Shown: positions 27,331-37,239 of the stretch, piece by piece
How positions within the stretch are numbered: the first letter of the stretch is position 1
How the letters are laid out: every line of letters starts with the position of its first letter
Assembly (NCBI RefSeq): GCF_000005825.2
Contig: NC_013791.2
Coordinates: forward strand, 3,100,001 to 3,164,000
Length of the DNA: 64,000 nt
From: Alkalihalophilus pseudofirmus OF4
GTDB taxonomy: Bacteria; Bacillota; Bacilli; Bacillales; Bacillaceae_D
Direction of reading: 5' to 3'
Position numbers and translations under genes: made by a program
Notes under the pieces: model-generated
What the model saw: the letters and a program-made list of their open reading frames with translations, nothing else
Database searches by the model: none
Told to the model about the DNA's origin: nothing

Positions 27331-28506
27331 TTAGAATCCTTTTTTATCATATGCTTGCTTCATTTGCTTAAGTGCTTTTGCTAAGGTGTCTTTTGAACAA
27401 GCTAAGTTCATTCTTTCAAAATGCTCGCCTTCTGGACCAAAGATCGGACCGTGATTAAAAGCTACTTTCGCTTCGTGCAGCAGCCATTCATTTCGCTCTT
27501 TCTCAGGCATACCAAGCTCCTCAAAATCAATCCATAGAAGATATGTGCCTTCTGGCTTAATTGGTTTGATTTTTGGCATATGTTCTTTAAAGTACTGTTC
27601 CACAAATTCATAGTTTTGCTGGATATAATCCATCAACTCGCTTAGCCATTCTTCTCCGTGACGATATGCTGCCTCTGTCGCTGCTTGTGAGAAAATATTT
27701 ATCGAGCTGAATGTTGATTGGATAAATTGTTTAAGCTTTAGTCTCTTATTTGGATCAATCACAACAGCATATGATGCCTGGATTCCGGCCAGGTTAAACG
27801 TTTTGCTAGGCGCAAGGCACGTCAATGTCCGCATTGCCATATCTTCATTGATAGAAGCGATCGGAATATGCTTTTGACCATCAAAAAGGAGGTCAGCATG
27901 AATTTCATCAGATATAACTAGCAAATCATGCTTCTTGCAGATTTGAGCTACTTTTTCAAGTTCCTCTTGCTTCCACACGCGGCCTACAGGGTTGTGAGGA
28001 TGAGACAGCAGCAGCACTTTTGTCTTTTCAGTAATCAATGATTCTAAATGGTCATAGTCCATCTCATATTGATCTTCTACTCGCTTAAGCGAGTTCTTCA
28101 AAATAATACGCCCATTTTTCTCAATAACATCGTAAAAAGGATAGTAAACAGGCGTTTGAATAATAACTTCGTCACCCGGTTCTGTAAAAGCTTGAATCAT
28201 ATGACTGATTGTCGGGACAATCCCTGATGTGTAAATAAAGGATTCAGGATTAACTTCCCAGCTATATCGGTTTAGTAACCAAGTGCATATAGCTTCGTCT
28301 GCTTTTACAGAAGGAGCTGGGTACCCAAAAATACCGTGTTCTACTTTATCTTTTAATGCATCTATAACTGGGCGCGGTGCTTTAATATCCATATCAGCTA
28401 CCCATAAAGGAATAACGTCCTTCGCTCCAAAACGAGCTTCCGTCATATCCCATTTCATAGAGTCTGTCCCTCTTCTATCTTCAATAAATTCTAGCTTTGT
28501 ACTCAA
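27331..28506 (-). CDS. patB: PatB/MalY-type PLP-dependent C-S lyase
   Basis: Class I/II aminotransferase fold enzyme that cleaves cystathionine or related C-S bonds. About 391 residues. RRGTDSMKWD at the N-terminus, VADMDIKAPRPV, SHPHNPVGRVW, ISDEIHADL and the PLP lysine in APSKTFNLAG match the PatB group. The probable start is a TTG at 28506 behind AAGGAGAAGG; an ATG at 28530 would swallow that site. Monocistronic. Exact substrate is inferred. Confidence 0.82.
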   Translation of the reverse strand: MSTKLEFIEDRRGTDSMKWDMTEARFGAKDVIPLWVADMDIKAPRPVIDALKDKVEHGIFGYPAPSVKADEAICTWLLNRYSWEVNPESFIYTSGIVPTISHMIQAFTEPGDEVIIQTPVYYPFYDVIEKNGRIILKNSLKRVEDQYEMDYDHLESLITEKTKVLLLSHPHNPVGRVWKQEELEKVAQICKKHDLLVISDEIHADLLFDGQKHIPIASINEDMAMRTLTCLAPSKTFNLAGIQASYAVVIDPNKRLKLKQFIQSTFSSINIFSQAATEAAYRHGEEWLSELMDYIQQNYEFVEQYFKEHMPKIKPIKPEGTYLLWIDFEELGMPEKERNEWLLHEAKVAFNHGPIFGPEGEHFERMNLACSKDTLAKALKQMKQAYDKKGF

Positions 28507-28626
28507 AACAACCTTCTCCTTCCATTGCAAAAAAGTATCTTATCGACACCACTAACTAGTATTCAATATAAACATACTTATTTCCTTTTCATTCTACAAA
28601 AAGAATTTAGACAACATACATTATTT

Positions 28627-29583
28627 TCAGTTTACTTCGTGTGTAAGGTCCCTGCCTTCTAATCCTTGGATAATATGGTCTCTTGCCATTTGAGCCATTT
28701 TCATTCTTGTTTCAAGCGCAGCACTCCCAATGTGAGGCATTGCGGTAACATTAGGTAACTTAAGCAGCGGATGATCTGCAGAGATCGGCTCCTGATCAAA
28801 TACATCTAAGCCAGCGGCATAAATTTCATTTGTTTTTAAAGCCTCATATAAAGCCTCTTCATCTACGTTTGTACCACGGGACGTATTAATAAACACAGCG
28901 GATTTTTTCATCTTAGCAAATTGTTCATGTCCCATCATTTTTTTCGTCTCAGGAGTAGAAGGGGCTAATAAGACTACATAGTCTGATCGCTCCAAAAGCT
29001 CATCAAAAGTAACATAGGAAGCATGTAATGTCTCTTCTGCTTCTCGTTTTCTTGATCGATTATGATAGAGAATTTTCATCGAGAATCCTTGAGCTCTCTT
29101 TGCTACTGCTTCACCTATACGCCCCATACCGATAATGCCAATTGTCTTATGCGAAACTTCTTGACCGGTCAAATAAAAAGGCGCCCAGCTTTTCCATTCG
29201 TCTCTTCTAATTACATCTGCTGCTTCTATAAGCCTTCTTCCACTCGCTAAAATTAAAGCAAATGTCAGATCAGCCGTTGCATCTGTTAAAACGTTAGGCG
29301 TATGCCCGACTTTAATTCCTCGCTCTATAGCCCCTGCTACGTCTATATTGTCATATCCAACCGCCATTGTACTCACTACTTTTAGCTTTGGCGACTGTTC
29401 ATATAATTCATTATTAATGTCATCTGTTAAATTCACTAGTAATGCATCAGCATCCTTACTTTCTTTTAATAAAAGGTCACGAGGCATTACTTTATCTTCA
29501 TATTCCCACATCACTACCTCATATTTGTCTCTTAACGGGTTGATGATCGAATCTGGAAACTTTCTTGTTACGACAACCTTCAT
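28627..29583 (-). CDS. D-isomer-specific 2-hydroxyacid dehydrogenase (glyoxylate/hydroxypyruvate reductase type)
   Basis: 318 residues. Nucleotide motif GIIGMGRIGEAVAKRA, then catalytic R in NTSRGTNVDEEAL, E in DVFDQEP and H in MPHIGSAALETR. The closest families are GyaR/GhrB; substrate may be glyoxylate, hydroxypyruvate or 2-ketogluconate. AAAGGAGTGG precedes the ATG. Confidence 0.88.
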   Translation of the reverse strand: MKVVVTRKFPDSIINPLRDKYEVVMWEYEDKVMPRDLLLKESKDADALLVNLTDDINNELYEQSPKLKVVSTMAVGYDNIDVAGAIERGIKVGHTPNVLTDATADLTFALILASGRRLIEAADVIRRDEWKSWAPFYLTGQEVSHKTIGIIGMGRIGEAVAKRAQGFSMKILYHNRSRKREAEETLHASYVTFDELLERSDYVVLLAPSTPETKKMMGHEQFAKMKKSAVFINTSRGTNVDEEALYEALKTNEIYAAGLDVFDQEPISADHPLLKLPNVTAMPHIGSAALETRMKMAQMARDHIIQGLEGRDLTHEVN

Positions 29584-29681
29584 CCAAATCCACTCCTTTC
29601 TCTCTCTACTTTATAAGATTCGACTAAATGTTCCTTATTCCTCCACTAACGTATCACAGTATTCATTACAGGTAAAAGCTT

Positions 29682-30113
29682 CTACTCCTCTTTCTTAAAT
29701 TGTGCCCACTTTGGAGGCAGCTCGAACGTTTCAATATGTTCAAAAGATATAACTTTTGTTTCCCCTGCTGTCACGAGCAATGTAACTCGATCCCTCCCGA
29801 CCCTTATATGAGGGCCAATTACCGGTACAACATCAAGAACTACTTTAAAACGGAAGGAACGAAATCCATCCATTCTTTCAATATGTAAGACGGACATTTC
29901 GTAAGGATATACAACGGGTACCTCCTTAAGACTTTTTGCATAATACTTCTTAACGGCGTCACTAACTGGATCTGTCAATTGAAGCATCATGATATCTTGA
30001 ACCTGAAGCTCTAAACTGTCCACATTTAGATTAAGTTCTTTAGAATAAACGTGATTTTGTATTGGTAAAAACAAGAGAAGAAAGCATATATAAACCATCC
30101 CTAATCTTTTCAT
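29682..30113 (-). CDS. exported DUF3888-type protein
   Basis: 143 residues. The first 24 form a Sec signal (basic MKRLG, hydrophobic core, cleavage near VYS-KE). The mature part, with LQDIMMLQLTDPVSDAVKKYY...FRFKVVLDVVPVIGPHIRVGRDRVTLLV, follows the DUF3888 layout. Secreted or surface-held. GGGGGAG precedes the ATG. Function unknown. Confidence 0.7.
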   Translation of the reverse strand: MKRLGMVYICFLLLFLPIQNHVYSKELNLNVDSLELQVQDIMMLQLTDPVSDAVKKYYAKSLKEVPVVYPYEMSVLHIERMDGFRSFRFKVVLDVVPVIGPHIRVGRDRVTLLVTAGETKVISFEHIETFELPPKWAQFKKEE

Positions 30114-30179
30114 CAGAGCTCCCCCTTTTTCAATGTATCTACTTAGCCTCTCTCAGTTTCCACTAATCATTCTTAAACG

Positions 30180-30212
30180 AAAAAAACAGCCCACTTAATT
30201 TTGGGCTGCTCC
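30180..30212 (-). terminator. intrinsic terminator of the pullulanase gene
   Basis: CAGCCCA/TGGGCTG stem followed by TTTTTTT on the minus strand. Confidence 0.88.
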
Positions 30213-30218
30213 TTCTTA

Positions 30219-32546
30219 TCAACTGTCTTCTTTTTTTATAACAACGACTGTCAAAGGATCGATCGTTATGCTTTTAGCGGTTAATGTAAAGCCAGTTGGG
30301 TTCTCAATCTTATCAGTGCCTGCATTAGCGGCATCTGCTATGACAATCCCTTGGGTGATGTCTTCAGATAACGTCAGCATTCGCTCATGCAAACTGGCAT
30401 TGACAAATACATAATAGCTGCCCGTTCCGTCAGTAGCTGCATTTCTGTAGGCTAAGATTAAGTCAAATTCTTGAATTTCAGGCGCTTCTATCAGGTGTAC
30501 ATGCTGATCTATGAGCTCCTTTGTTCCTAGCCTGAACGCATTCGTAGACCGTCTCAAATGAATTAATCCCGATGTAAATTTTCTTGTTGCTGTATGAACA
30601 GGAAACTGGTTTGCATCCGCAGCCTTTGACCAGTCAAACATATTTATTCGATCAGAAGAGTTGTATGAATCATGAATAAAATGAGGATATCTAAACGGTT
30701 CCCCTTGCTCATTTACCATAAACGTTGATTTATAAGGCGCGTGCCCTGTGTTCGCTAAAAACTGCTTTGTCCTGCCATACTCTTGGCCGGCATGGATAAA
30801 AGCTGTTCCCTGACTTAACAACACGAGCGCATTTCCTATTCTGATTCGTTTATGAATTTCTTCTTGATGGTACTCTGGATCTTTCATGATCGACTGAGCA
30901 ATGACATCGTGAAGGGTTAAATTATCATGTGCCTCAATATAAGGCACGACATCACCAGGTGAAGTAGCGATGAAATTATGTGGCTGGGCTTTAATATTAT
31001 CAAATATTTGACGTATGTTTCTTGCGCCATTCGTTAAAAATCTTGGCTGTCCTTCACTTCCATAGCCAGACTTTAATTCATTTCTAAATTCATCAGAAAA
31101 CACACCCACACTGTCGGTATATTGCATCCAATCTTGATCAGCTGCACGGACAGGCAATCCCTCATCGCCTACAAATGTCCTCCAGCCTTCTCCTATCATT
31201 AAGATCTTGGGATTGAGAGCTTTAGCCTGATTATATGCTAGTTGGATTGTTTCACTATCATGGTCTCCCATCATATCAAAACGAAAGCCGTCTATTTTAA
31301 ATTCTTCCACCCAATAGGTAATTGAATCTAACAAAAGCTTTCGTGCCATAAAATGTGTGGTACCTAACCGTCCTCCGCCAAAGCTCGTTCTTGCAGTCCC
31401 ATCTATGTCCATAAAATGATAATAATGAGGAACTAAGGTTTCTAGGATTTCAACGAGAGCTGTATGGTTATAGACAACATCTAATATGACGCCCATTCCT
31501 TTAAGGTGGACCGCCTCTATTAAAAGCTTCAATTCTTCAATTCGACGCCTAGCGATTTCAGGTTGATCTGAGTACATGCCTGATGGCGAGAAGTACCCAT
31601 GCGGATCATAGCCCCAATTATAATTATTTCCCTCAGATGAAAAATCCAGTTCGCGTGTTTTATTATCATTTTCATTCACTTTATAACAGCTCATGATGGG
31701 CAAAAGCTGAATATGAGTGACCCCGAGTGTTTTAATATAATCAAGTTTATCAATGAAAGCAGTGTATGTCCCAAAAGGCGACTCTAAATCATTTTCAATC
31801 ATTGGATCAGAAGTGAAGTCTCTTACATGTACCTCATAAATGACTGCATCTTCTCTTTTTTCATATTGTTCGATCGCTGCAAAATCCAGCTCTGGACCTA
31901 TGGTTGAAGGATTAATAATGGCCGCTTTCCCCACTAAATAACCTCCTCTGAAATCCCATGCTGCCATTGATTTTGCATATGGGTCAAGCCCTAGTTTCTT
32001 CTGACCATTCACTTCAATAACATAGTGATAATAATAGCCTTCTAAGTTACTTACGCCCGTATTTTCATGGGTAAGTGTCACCTTCCATACACCTTGATCT
32101 TCTTTGGTCATGATGATTTCATCAGCTATGATATTGAACTGATCTTCTTTATCATAAACAATTACACTAACAGAGTCGGCTAATGGAGACCATAGCTTTA
32201 AAGTGGCATTTCCATTTTCATGCAAAGCGGCTCCTAATTGTCCCTCATATTTAAAATAGGTATCCATTAACGTCCAATGAAGACGGAGCTGTATGGCTTG
32301 TTCTTTATATGTCACTGTAAATGGTATGTGTTCTATTGAAAATACACCGCTTAGTTCAATTAGATCGTCTTCAATTTTTCTTACTTCATCTATTGGAATA
32401 TCCTCGCCGGTATGGCTTTTAATATGGATATTTTCTTTGAGATCATTATCACTTAATTGATCGATACCAATCCCTTTTACATGAATAGTCGTCTCTCCTG
32501 CTACTACTCCTGAATGCAGATAAAATCCTATTGGTGGTGTATTCAT
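30219..32546 (-). CDS. amyX: type I pullulanase
   Basis: 775-residue GH13 debranching enzyme that cuts alpha-1,6 links in pullulan, glycogen or limit dextrins. The N-terminal third carries beta domains including a CBM48-like part (LKLWSPLADSVSVIVYD). The diagnostic YNWGYDPH precedes the barrel core; catalytic regions GFRFDMMGDHD, LMIGEGW and EAHDNLTLHD are intact. No signal peptide, so cytoplasmic. The ATG at 32546 has GGTGA upstream, and a TTG directly before it is possible. Monocistronic with a terminator. Confidence 0.93.
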   Translation of the reverse strand: MNTPPIGFYLHSGVVAGETTIHVKGIGIDQLSDNDLKENIHIKSHTGEDIPIDEVRKIEDDLIELSGVFSIEHIPFTVTYKEQAIQLRLHWTLMDTYFKYEGQLGAALHENGNATLKLWSPLADSVSVIVYDKEDQFNIIADEIIMTKEDQGVWKVTLTHENTGVSNLEGYYYHYVIEVNGQKKLGLDPYAKSMAAWDFRGGYLVGKAAIINPSTIGPELDFAAIEQYEKREDAVIYEVHVRDFTSDPMIENDLESPFGTYTAFIDKLDYIKTLGVTHIQLLPIMSCYKVNENDNKTRELDFSSEGNNYNWGYDPHGYFSPSGMYSDQPEIARRRIEELKLLIEAVHLKGMGVILDVVYNHTALVEILETLVPHYYHFMDIDGTARTSFGGGRLGTTHFMARKLLLDSITYWVEEFKIDGFRFDMMGDHDSETIQLAYNQAKALNPKILMIGEGWRTFVGDEGLPVRAADQDWMQYTDSVGVFSDEFRNELKSGYGSEGQPRFLTNGARNIRQIFDNIKAQPHNFIATSPGDVVPYIEAHDNLTLHDVIAQSIMKDPEYHQEEIHKRIRIGNALVLLSQGTAFIHAGQEYGRTKQFLANTGHAPYKSTFMVNEQGEPFRYPHFIHDSYNSSDRINMFDWSKAADANQFPVHTATRKFTSGLIHLRRSTNAFRLGTKELIDQHVHLIEAPEIQEFDLILAYRNAATDGTGSYYVFVNASLHERMLTLSEDITQGIVIADAANAGTDKIENPTGFTLTAKSITIDPLTVVVIKKEDS

Positions 32547-32654
32547 CAATGATCACCAACTCTCCCCAATTAAAATGTGCTTATTACCAACATATGCACT
32601 GATAATGAACATGTGTACTTGAGATAAGAATGCCTTATTAAAATCAAATGAGAA

Positions 32655-32690
32655 CAAAAAAGCATATAAGAAACGAACCCTTATATGCTA
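32655..32690 (-). terminator. intrinsic terminator of the CsbD gene
   Basis: AGCATATAAG/CTTATATGCT stem followed by TTTTTTG on the minus strand. Confidence 0.88.
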
Positions 32691-32729
32691 CTCATTTTAT
32701 GTTGAAATATGCGGTTTTATAAGGTGAAC

Positions 32730-32909
32730 TTATAGATCTTTAACTTTCCCGATCTCTTTTTGAACATTCCCCTTTGTTTTTTCTTTCTTGCCTTCTCGCT
32801 GCATTTTGTTATTGTTTGTTGCATTTCCCACTTGATCCTTCACTTCACCTTTTGTTTTGTTCACTCCGCCTTTAACCTTATCTGAAAGTCCATCATTATT
32901 GTTTGCCAT
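32730..32909 (-). CDS. CsbD-family stress protein
   Basis: 59 residues, highly charged with KGGVNKTKGEVKDQVG and KEKTKGNVQKEIGKVK, the duplicated CsbD pattern. AAAGGAGG precedes the ATG at 32909. CsbD is a general-stress protein of the sigma-B regulon in B. subtilis with unclear biochemical role. A sigma-B-like promoter lies upstream here. Confidence 0.85.
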   Translation of the reverse strand: MANNNDGLSDKVKGGVNKTKGEVKDQVGNATNNNKMQREGKKEKTKGNVQKEIGKVKDL

Positions 32910-32941
32910 CGTTTTATTCCTCCTTTGTTTGTTAAAGATAT

Positions 32942-32967
32942 ATAACCTCATTTAGGGAAGAATAAAC
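32942..32967 (-). promoter_or_regulatory. possible sigma-B promoter of the CsbD gene
   Basis: GTTTAT (32962-32967), 14 bp, GGTTAT (32942-32947) on the minus strand, each one base off the sigma-B consensus GTTTAA/GGGTAT with normal spacing. Confidence 0.5.
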
Positions 32968-33043
32968 ATCACTTTATAGGAATGAATATGGTAAGATGGC
33001 TACAGTAGTATTGGAGACTGTTTAAAAGGAAAGGTGTTAGTCC

Positions 33044-34597
33044 ATGAGTATATTAACCGTTAAAAACTTAAGCCACGGTTTTGGTGACCGTGCTATTTTT
33101 CATGACGTTTCCTTCCGCTTATTAAAAGGCGAGCATATCGGCTTAATTGGCGCAAACGGCGAAGGTAAGTCTACATTTATGAACATTATTACAGGTAAGT
33201 TAATGCCTGATGAAGGAAAAGTAGAATGGTCAAAAAAAGTTCGTGTCGGTTACCTAGATCAGCATACCGTACTTGAGCGAGGCATGACAATGCGTGATGT
33301 TCTTAAGAGTGCATTCAAATATTTATTTGACCTAGAAGCTGAAATGAATGCGATGTATGACAAAATGGGGGATGTAACTCCAGAAGAGTTAGAAAAGCTT
33401 TTAGAAGATGTCGGTGTGATTCAAGATACTCTCACAAACAACGATTTCTATGTTATTGATGCCAAAGTAGAAGAAATTGCTCGCGGCCTTGGTCTTGATG
33501 ATGTTGGTCTTGAGAAGGATGTTGAAGATCTAAGCGGCGGTCAGCGTACTAAAGTTCTTCTTGCTAAGCTGTTGCTTGAAAAGCCAGATATCCTCTTGCT
33601 TGATGAGCCGACGAACTATTTAGATGAACAACATATCGAGTGGTTAAAGCGTTACCTGCAGGAATATGAAAATGCCTTTATTTTGATTTCACATGATATT
33701 CCTTTCTTAAACAGTGTAATTAATTTAATTTATCATATGGAAAATCAAGAGTTGAATCGTTATGTCGGCGATTATGATCATTTCCTTGAAGTTCATGAAA
33801 TGAAAAAGCAGCAATTAGAGGCCGCTTATAAGCGCCAGCAGCAAGAGATCTCACAGCTTAAAGATTTCGTAGCAAGAAACAAAGCACGTGTATCTACACG
33901 AAATATGGCTATGTCTCGTCAAAAGAAGCTAGATAAAATGGATGTAATTGAATTAGCTAAGGAGAAGCCAAAGCCTGAATTCAATTTTAAAGAAGCACGC
34001 ACAACAAGCAAGCTTATTTTTGAAACAAAAGACCTTGTGATTGGGTATGATGAGCCGTTATCTCGTCCTCTTGACTTACGTATGGAACGCGGTCAAAAAA
34101 TTGCTTTAGTTGGGGCAAACGGTATTGGTAAGACGACCCTGCTTAAGAGCCTGTTAGGTATTAATAAGCCTCTCTCTGGATCAGTTGAACGCGGAGATTA
34201 TCAAGAAATCGGCTATTTTGAACAAGAAGCAAAAGACTCCTCTAACACGTGTATTGAAGAGATATGGCAGGAGTTCCCTTCACTTGGACAAGCAGAAGTC
34301 CGTGCAGCTCTTGCTAAATGCGGCCTGACGACAAAGCATATTGAAAGTAAAATGATTGTATTAAGCGGTGGAGAAAAAGCAAAGGTCCGCCTTTGTAAAT
34401 TGATTAATCGTGAATCAAATATCCTTATTCTCGATGAGCCGACAAACCACTTAGATGTAGAAGCTAAAGCTGAACTCAAACGTGCCTTAAAGGCATACAA
34501 AGGCAGTATTCTTCTGATCTCGCACGAACCAGAATTTTATGAAGACCTCGTAACAGACGTGTGGAACTGCGAAAGTTGGACGACGAAATTAGTATAA
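33044..34597 (+). CDS. ABC-F ATPase (YfmM/YbiT-like)
   Basis: 517 residues with two ABC cassettes and no membrane part. Cassette 1: GANGEGKST, LSGGQRTKV, LLLDEPTNYLD. Linker of about 80 residues rich in charged helix (QLEAAYKRQQQEISQLKDFV). Cassette 2: GANGIGKTT, LSGGEKAKV, ILDEPTNHLD. ABC-F proteins act on ribosomes, in translation rescue or antibiotic protection. Length matches B. subtilis YfmM, but the subgroup cannot be fixed by eye. GGAAAGG precedes the ATG. Monocistronic. Confidence 0.9.
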   Translation: MSILTVKNLSHGFGDRAIFHDVSFRLLKGEHIGLIGANGEGKSTFMNIITGKLMPDEGKVEWSKKVRVGYLDQHTVLERGMTMRDVLKSAFKYLFDLEAEMNAMYDKMGDVTPEELEKLLEDVGVIQDTLTNNDFYVIDAKVEEIARGLGLDDVGLEKDVEDLSGGQRTKVLLAKLLLEKPDILLLDEPTNYLDEQHIEWLKRYLQEYENAFILISHDIPFLNSVINLIYHMENQELNRYVGDYDHFLEVHEMKKQQLEAAYKRQQQEISQLKDFVARNKARVSTRNMAMSRQKKLDKMDVIELAKEKPKPEFNFKEARTTSKLIFETKDLVIGYDEPLSRPLDLRMERGQKIALVGANGIGKTTLLKSLLGINKPLSGSVERGDYQEIGYFEQEAKDSSNTCIEEIWQEFPSLGQAEVRAALAKCGLTTKHIESKMIVLSGGEKAKVRLCKLINRESNILILDEPTNHLDVEAKAELKRALKAYKGSILLISHEPEFYEDLVTDVWNCESWTTKLV

Positions 34598-34632
34598 ATA
34601 AGAATTCGTGACAAAAGTCATTTATAGATGAG

Positions 34633-34678
34633 AAACAGCGCGCATCTGTTCTGCAGATACGCGCTGTTTCTTTTTTTG
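34633..34678 (+). terminator. intrinsic terminator of the ABC-F gene
   Basis: AAACAGCGCGCATCTG paired with CAGATaCGCGCTGTTT, then CTTTTTTTG. Confidence 0.92.
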
Positions 34679-34739
34679 AAGGATAACCTTTCAATAAGCA
34701 GTGACTTAGCCGAACTTTCTCAAAAAGAAATACATCCCT

Positions 34740-35120
34740 ATCATAGTTGTTGATCTTCGCTGCAGGCACTCGCTTTCCACGGGCGGCACCAGTTGCCTCC
34801 TCGTCGCTTTGCTCCTGTGAGGTCTCCCTGGTCACGCACATCCCGCTCCAATTAACAGAGGAAGGATGTTGTGAAGGTGCTCCCTCATTATAAACAGCTT
34901 CTAACCCTAAAATACGGTGCGGCAGATGAAAGCAATAATCATTAGAACTGGGCTCACTTCCTACATCATTCCACTACATTTCTAAATTAAGCGATAACTT
35001 AGCGGATGAACTATGCGCAGACTCCGATGGGGATTAGAGCAGGAGTGAGATCCCGCAGGGCATAAGCCCGAGGAAGCTCACTAGCTCCCCACGGAAAGCG
35101 GAGTATAGTTCAGCGGCGGC
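34740..35120. repeat. dispersed palindromic repeat, two-ended copy
   Basis: The left end GCTGCAGGCACTCGCTTTCC is at 34759-34778, followed by a CTCCTCGTCGCTTTGCTCC section. The right end is ACGGAAAGCGGAGTATAGTT at 35091-35110, preceded by GATCCCGCAGGGCATAAGCC. The ends match the left and right ends of the copy at 42928-43078. The roughly 160 bp between the two parts show no gene. Confidence 0.8.
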
Positions 35121-35192
35121 TGCCTTACACCATTCAAGCTTCTTGTTTCATTCATTCGTACCGGGGAATGATGGCATTAGAGGAGTGATCAT

Positions 35193-35639
35193 ATGAGCTT
35201 TGATTATGAGCAAGACTTTGACAACATCAATTTCCGTGAAAACCCTGAAAAGTATCGAGTCGGACGCGGGGAGCAAGGCGTTCTTCTCGTGGAACCTTAT
35301 AAAAGTGAAATTCTTCCTCATTGGCGTTTTAAAACACAAGAAATTGCACGCGAATCATCTGAGAAAATCTACCAACTCTTCCAATCCTACAAAGAAAATG
35401 ACGATTTCATCGGCATGGATATGGCTCGTAAATTCATTCAAATGGGTTATACGAGAGCCAGACGCTATGCAAATTATAAAGGCGGGAAAAAGTACGATGA
35501 AGACGGTCATGTGAACAAGCGGCAGATAGATGAGGAAAAAGCAGAGTCGGCACGAATCTTTGAAGAAAAATGGAAAATCATTCGAACAGATAAAAAGTAT
35601 CTTGAGAAAAAGAAGGATCACCAGAAAAATTTCGGGTGA
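35193..35639 (+). CDS. DUF4385-family protein
   Basis: 148 residues. Starts MSFDYEQDFDNINFRENPEKYRVGRGEQGVLLVEPYKSEILPHWRF in family fashion and ends in a basic helical tail. IYQLFQSYKENDDFIGMDMARKFIQMGYTRARRYANYKGG is the conserved core. No signal or membrane segment. GAGGAG is 7-8 nt before the ATG. Homologues also occur in phages. Function unknown. Confidence 0.78.
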   Translation: MSFDYEQDFDNINFRENPEKYRVGRGEQGVLLVEPYKSEILPHWRFKTQEIARESSEKIYQLFQSYKENDDFIGMDMARKFIQMGYTRARRYANYKGGKKYDEDGHVNKRQIDEEKAESARIFEEKWKIIRTDKKYLEKKKDHQKNFG

Positions 35640-35806
35640 TTCTTTTTTAATTCCTCCCTATGCGAACACTTCTATTAATTAAACGTTTGTTTAATCCCCA
35701 AAGTGCGTCAAACATGTGGTACAATAACGCTTGTCTGAAAAAAATAAGCTGCCTGACTCTCAAAAAATATACAGCGAACCTTACTAAAAAGGAGGCATGT
35801 CCACCT

Positions 35807-36460
35807 ATGAGCCATACACCTTTTATTGCCGTTGAAGGACCGATTGGAGTGGGAAAAACCTCTCTGGCTAAAGCGATATCGCTTCATTATCAATATCATT
35901 TACTAAAAGAAATTGTCCACGAGAACCCATTTCTAAGCAAGTTTTATGAAAACATAGAGGAATGGAGTTTTCAAACAGAGATGTTTTTTCTCTGCAATCG
36001 CTATAAACAGCTTGAAGATATCCAGCGGAAATTTCTAGCCTCCAATGTTCCTGTCGTTGCGGACTACCATATTTATAAAAATATTATTTTTGCCCAGCGC
36101 ACATTAAGAAGCGACCAATATGAAAAGTACACCGCAATCTATGATATTATGACCCAAGATATGCCTAAGCCGAACTTTATTATCTACCTTGATGCAAGCC
36201 TGCCGACATTGTTAAAACGAATAGAGATGCGCGGCCGTGAAATGGAACTGAAAATGGATCCTGCATACTTGCGTCAGCTTAGAGAAGATTACGAAACGGC
36301 CATGGCTAAATGGGCCGTCGAATACCCTGATATACCAATAATCCGCATCAATGGAGATGAGCTGGATTTTGTTCAACATGAACAAGATTTGCAAAAAATC
36401 TTCACCCTGATTGATGATGCTAGAAAAGAAGGAGCTTTTTGCCTTGAATCTACGAGATAA
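35807..36460 (+). CDS. dgk: deoxyguanosine kinase
   Basis: 217-residue deoxynucleoside kinase for purine deoxynucleoside salvage. P-loop GPIGVGKTS near the N-terminus, ENPFLSKFYEN, FLCNRYKQLED, VVADYHIYKN with the catalytic acid region, and the lid RGREME. Sequence follows B. subtilis Dgk more than Dck. Start MSHTPFIAVEG has AAGGAGG about 11 nt upstream; a longer in-frame start is rejected. Overlaps dck by 17 nt. Confidence 0.9.
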   Translation: MSHTPFIAVEGPIGVGKTSLAKAISLHYQYHLLKEIVHENPFLSKFYENIEEWSFQTEMFFLCNRYKQLEDIQRKFLASNVPVVADYHIYKNIIFAQRTLRSDQYEKYTAIYDIMTQDMPKPNFIIYLDASLPTLLKRIEMRGREMELKMDPAYLRQLREDYETAMAKWAVEYPDIPIIRINGDELDFVQHEQDLQKIFTLIDDARKEGAFCLESTR

Positions 36461-37115
36461 ATACAATATCCCAAAAGATGCTATTATCACAATTGCCGGT
36501 ACAGTTGGCGTTGGGAAATCCACGATGACCAAGTCCATTGCAAAAGCGCTTGGTTTTCAAACCTCTTTTGAAAATGTAGACCATAATCCATATTTAGATA
36601 AATTTTACGCAGACTTTGAGCGTTGGAGCTTTCATTTGCAGATCTATTTTTTAGCCGAACGCTTTAAAGAACAAAAGCGTATGTTTGAACAAGGCGGCGG
36701 ATTTGTACAAGACCGTTCGATTTATGAAGATACAGGTATATTTGCGAAAATGCATGCAGATAAAGGAACGATGAACCCTGTAGATTACGAAACGTATACA
36801 AGCTTGTTTGATGCGATGGTTATGACCCCATTCTTCCCTCACCCACATGTTCTCATTTATCTTGAAGGAAGTCTTGATGATATTATTGACCGCATTCAAA
36901 AACGAGGACGTGAAATGGAGCAGCAAACACCAGTCTCTTACTGGGAAGAAATGCATAAGCGTTATGAAACATGGATTGACTCGTTTACTTCCTGTCCTGT
37001 CCTGCGCCTAAATATATCTGATTACGACCTGCTTCGTAACGAGAATGATATTGAGCCGATTATTGCTAAAATCGGAGACGTTATTGAAAGCAATCAGACA
37101 GCTGCTCAGCTGTAA
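36444..37115 (+). CDS. dck: deoxyadenosine/deoxycytidine kinase
   Basis: 223 residues. P-loop GTVGVGKST, VDHNPYLDKFYADFERWSFH, FVQDRSIYEDTGIF and lid RGREMEQQT follow B. subtilis Dck closely. The start is a TTG at 36444 with AAGGAG 9 nt upstream, inside the end of dgk, so translation is probably coupled. The two paralogues share about the same fold and form one operon, as in B. subtilis. Confidence 0.92.
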   Translation: MNLRDKYNIPKDAIITIAGTVGVGKSTMTKSIAKALGFQTSFENVDHNPYLDKFYADFERWSFHLQIYFLAERFKEQKRMFEQGGGFVQDRSIYEDTGIFAKMHADKGTMNPVDYETYTSLFDAMVMTPFFPHPHVLIYLEGSLDDIIDRIQKRGREMEQQTPVSYWEEMHKRYETWIDSFTSCPVLRLNISDYDLLRNENDIEPIIAKIGDVIESNQTAAQL

Positions 37116-37120
37116 CATAC

Positions 37121-37153
37121 ATCCCTCCTTAGTTCTCTAAGGGGGATTTTTTA
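37121..37153 (+). terminator. intrinsic terminator of dgk-dck
   Basis: ATCCCtCCTTAG/CTAAGGgGGAT stem followed by TTTTTATTT. Confidence 0.85.
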
Positions 37154-37239
37154 TTTCTATCCAACATAGCTCGTCAACTCATAATTACCCTCAAAGCTGA
37201 ATATGATAGGGCAACATGTCATAACTAGCGAGGTATAGA

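Noticed and set aside
34476-34841. Minus-strand frame of 121 codons
   Set aside because: It runs across the ABC-F 3' end, its terminator and a dispersed repeat; no family pattern.
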